In this document: in pieces, positions 63,310 through 64,000 of the stretch
Layout of the letters: each line of letters opens with the position of its first letter
Numbering within the stretch: position 1 is the stretch's first letter
Origin: an uncultured Gammaproteobacteria bacterium
Lineage (GTDB): Bacteria > Pseudomonadota > Gammaproteobacteria > Arenicellales > Poriferihabitantaceae
NCBI GenBank assembly: GCA_937992195.1
Contig: CALKKV010000011.1
Location: forward strand, 1 to 64,000
DNA length: 64,000 nt
Reading direction: 5' to 3'
Notes under the pieces: generated by a model
Seen by the model: only the letters and a program-made list of their open reading frames with translations
Database searches by the model: none
Told to the model about the DNA's origin: nothing
Program-made: the position numbers and the translations under genes

Positions 63310-64000
63310 TTACCCCGAATAGTACTGACCGTATTTACTATGTTGGTAGTAGTAACCTGAATCTCCATAGCCATAAGACCCATATCGCTTTAAATTCACT
63401 TGCTGTAAGACGCATCCAGCAATATCCACCTCATGCGAGATCAGTTGCTGTACAGCTGCCTTAATCACTTTTTTCGGTGTTTTATACCAATGTATAACGA
63501 ATACGGTTTTATCAACCATTCGGCCCAGTATTTTCGCATCACTCACAGCCATGACTGGTGGTGTATCAAAAATCACGTAATCAAAGTGTTTTCTCAAGAA
63601 GGTGATAATTTTTTCCATTCGATATGAAGCAAAAATATCACTAGCGTTAACGTATTTCGCATTCCCTTTAGGCATGATTAATAATGAGCTTTTCTGATCC
63701 TCAACAACAAATTCTGAAAACTCCACCTCTGTCTCCAACATTAAATCTGTCAAACCTTTGCTGTTGGCTGGCAAGCTTAATTTTTTTTCCAGCGTGGCTC
63801 TGCGTAGATCACAATCGATCAGAATCGTCTTTTTCCCAGATTGTGCTAGAAGACGTGCTAGCGAAATCGCGAGAGTGGATTTACCCTCTTCAGGCACAGA
63901 TGAAGTGATTTGGATAGTTTTTACAGCATCATCAGGGGCTGAGAGGATCAAGGATGTCCTTAGTGAGTTGAGTGCTTCAGCGTAACTGGAGTGCGGCTTT
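63310..64000 (-). CDS. Bacterial tyrosine kinase (BY-kinase, Wzc C-terminal domain), 5' end outside window
   Basis: The frame runs open from the right edge (...SSYAEALNSLRTSLILS) to its stop at 63310. It contains Walker A SSVPEEGKSTLAISL, Walker A' TILIDCDLRRATL and Walker B YVIFDTPPVMAVSD, the set of BY-kinases, and ends in a Tyr-rich tail with nine Tyr in the last 24 residues, the autophosphorylation cluster. The conserved EALNSLRT segment upstream indicates fusion to a Wzz-type membrane domain outside the window. It controls polysaccharide chain length and export. Confidence 0.92.
   Translation of the reverse strand, partial: KPHSSYAEALNSLRTSLILSAPDDAVKTIQITSSVPEEGKSTLAISLARLLAQSGKKTILIDCDLRRATLEKKLSLPANSKGLTDLMLETEVEFSEFVVEDQKSSLLIMPKGNAKYVNASDIFASYRMEKIITFLRKHFDYVIFDTPPVMAVSDAKILGRMVDKTVFVIHWYKTPKKVIKAAVQQLISHEVDIAGCVLQQVNLKRYGSYGYGDSGYYYQHSKYGQYYSG

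Noticed and set aside
1-64000. Assignment to a named order such as Arenicellales or a SUP05-type group
   Set aside because: Gene content is suggestive only; no rRNA or single-copy marker in the window allows it.

Overview
The window reads as chromosome of a free-living marine gammaproteobacterium that oxidises sulfur and uses organic osmolytes. The grounds are a fragment of adenylylsulfate reductase (AprA), a Pil-Chp chemosensory operon in the Pseudomonas-type order pilG-H-I-J-chpA, a WbpP-type epimerase, and several enzymes for methylated nitrogen or sulfur compounds (carnitine pathway, choline sulfatase, MttB homologue, a protein of the DddP-like M24 type). No rRNA or tRNA is present, so the taxon cannot be fixed. 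Base composition is moderate and becomes AT-richer in the polysaccharide region. No transposase, integrase, CRISPR array or tRNA was seen.

Layout. Positions 1-3011 hold the end of aprA and four co-directional small genes (a hypothetical, an FKBP-type prolyl isomerase, a TPR protein and a 53-residue protein). Positions 3290-17521 hold a catabolic locus: a DddP-like M24 protein, an OsmC protein, a 3-hydroxyisobutyrate dehydrogenase-family enzyme, a peptide/nickel-type ABC transporter (fused ATPase, two permeases and a divergent Tat-exported binding protein), an NDP-forming acyl-CoA synthetase, and a tightly coupled operon of CaiD-like hydratase, L-carnitine dehydrogenase and a BKACE (DUF849) enzyme. 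The last three predict conversion of carnitine or crotonobetaine to betainyl-CoA and acetoacetate.

Positions 17743-25249 are mixed: two unknown proteins (one with a HEPN-like R-x4-H motif, the other behind a 10-codon leader frame), a glycosyltransferase, a stand-alone receiver, a PhyH-type dioxygenase, an EamA transporter, a PAS-only protein, a histidine kinase without a sensor domain, and an Hpt protein. Positions 25582-34539 are the Pil-Chp operon, with a Cache-type PilJ and no pilK (CheR) or chpB (CheB) in view. Positions 35228-38269 hold a membrane protein, an ArsR/AHSA1 pair with a clear promoter and two palindromic operators, and a dicarboxylate/amino-acid symporter with a strong terminator.

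Positions 38732-43946 form a second methylated-amine cluster: a non-pyrrolysine MttB homologue, choline sulfatase BetC, and an FMN/FAD/Fe-S flavoprotein of the trimethylamine dehydrogenase/DgcA family. Positions 44032 to the end are a Wzx/Wzy exopolysaccharide locus with an initiating WecA-type transferase, WbpP epimerase, flippase, EpsG-like polymerase, O-antigen-ligase-like protein, several glycosyltransferases, an acetyltransferase, an FkbM methyltransferase, a sulfotransferase, a deacetylase, an ATP-grasp ligase and a truncated BY-kinase. It predicts a decorated and probably sulfated polysaccharide.

The two osmolyte clusters would feed one another: choline sulfate gives choline and then, through oxidation genes outside the window, glycine betaine; carnitine gives betainyl-CoA and glycine betaine; MttB and the flavoprotein are candidates for later demethylation. 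The Chp system and the polysaccharide locus fit a surface-attached or particle-attached lifestyle.
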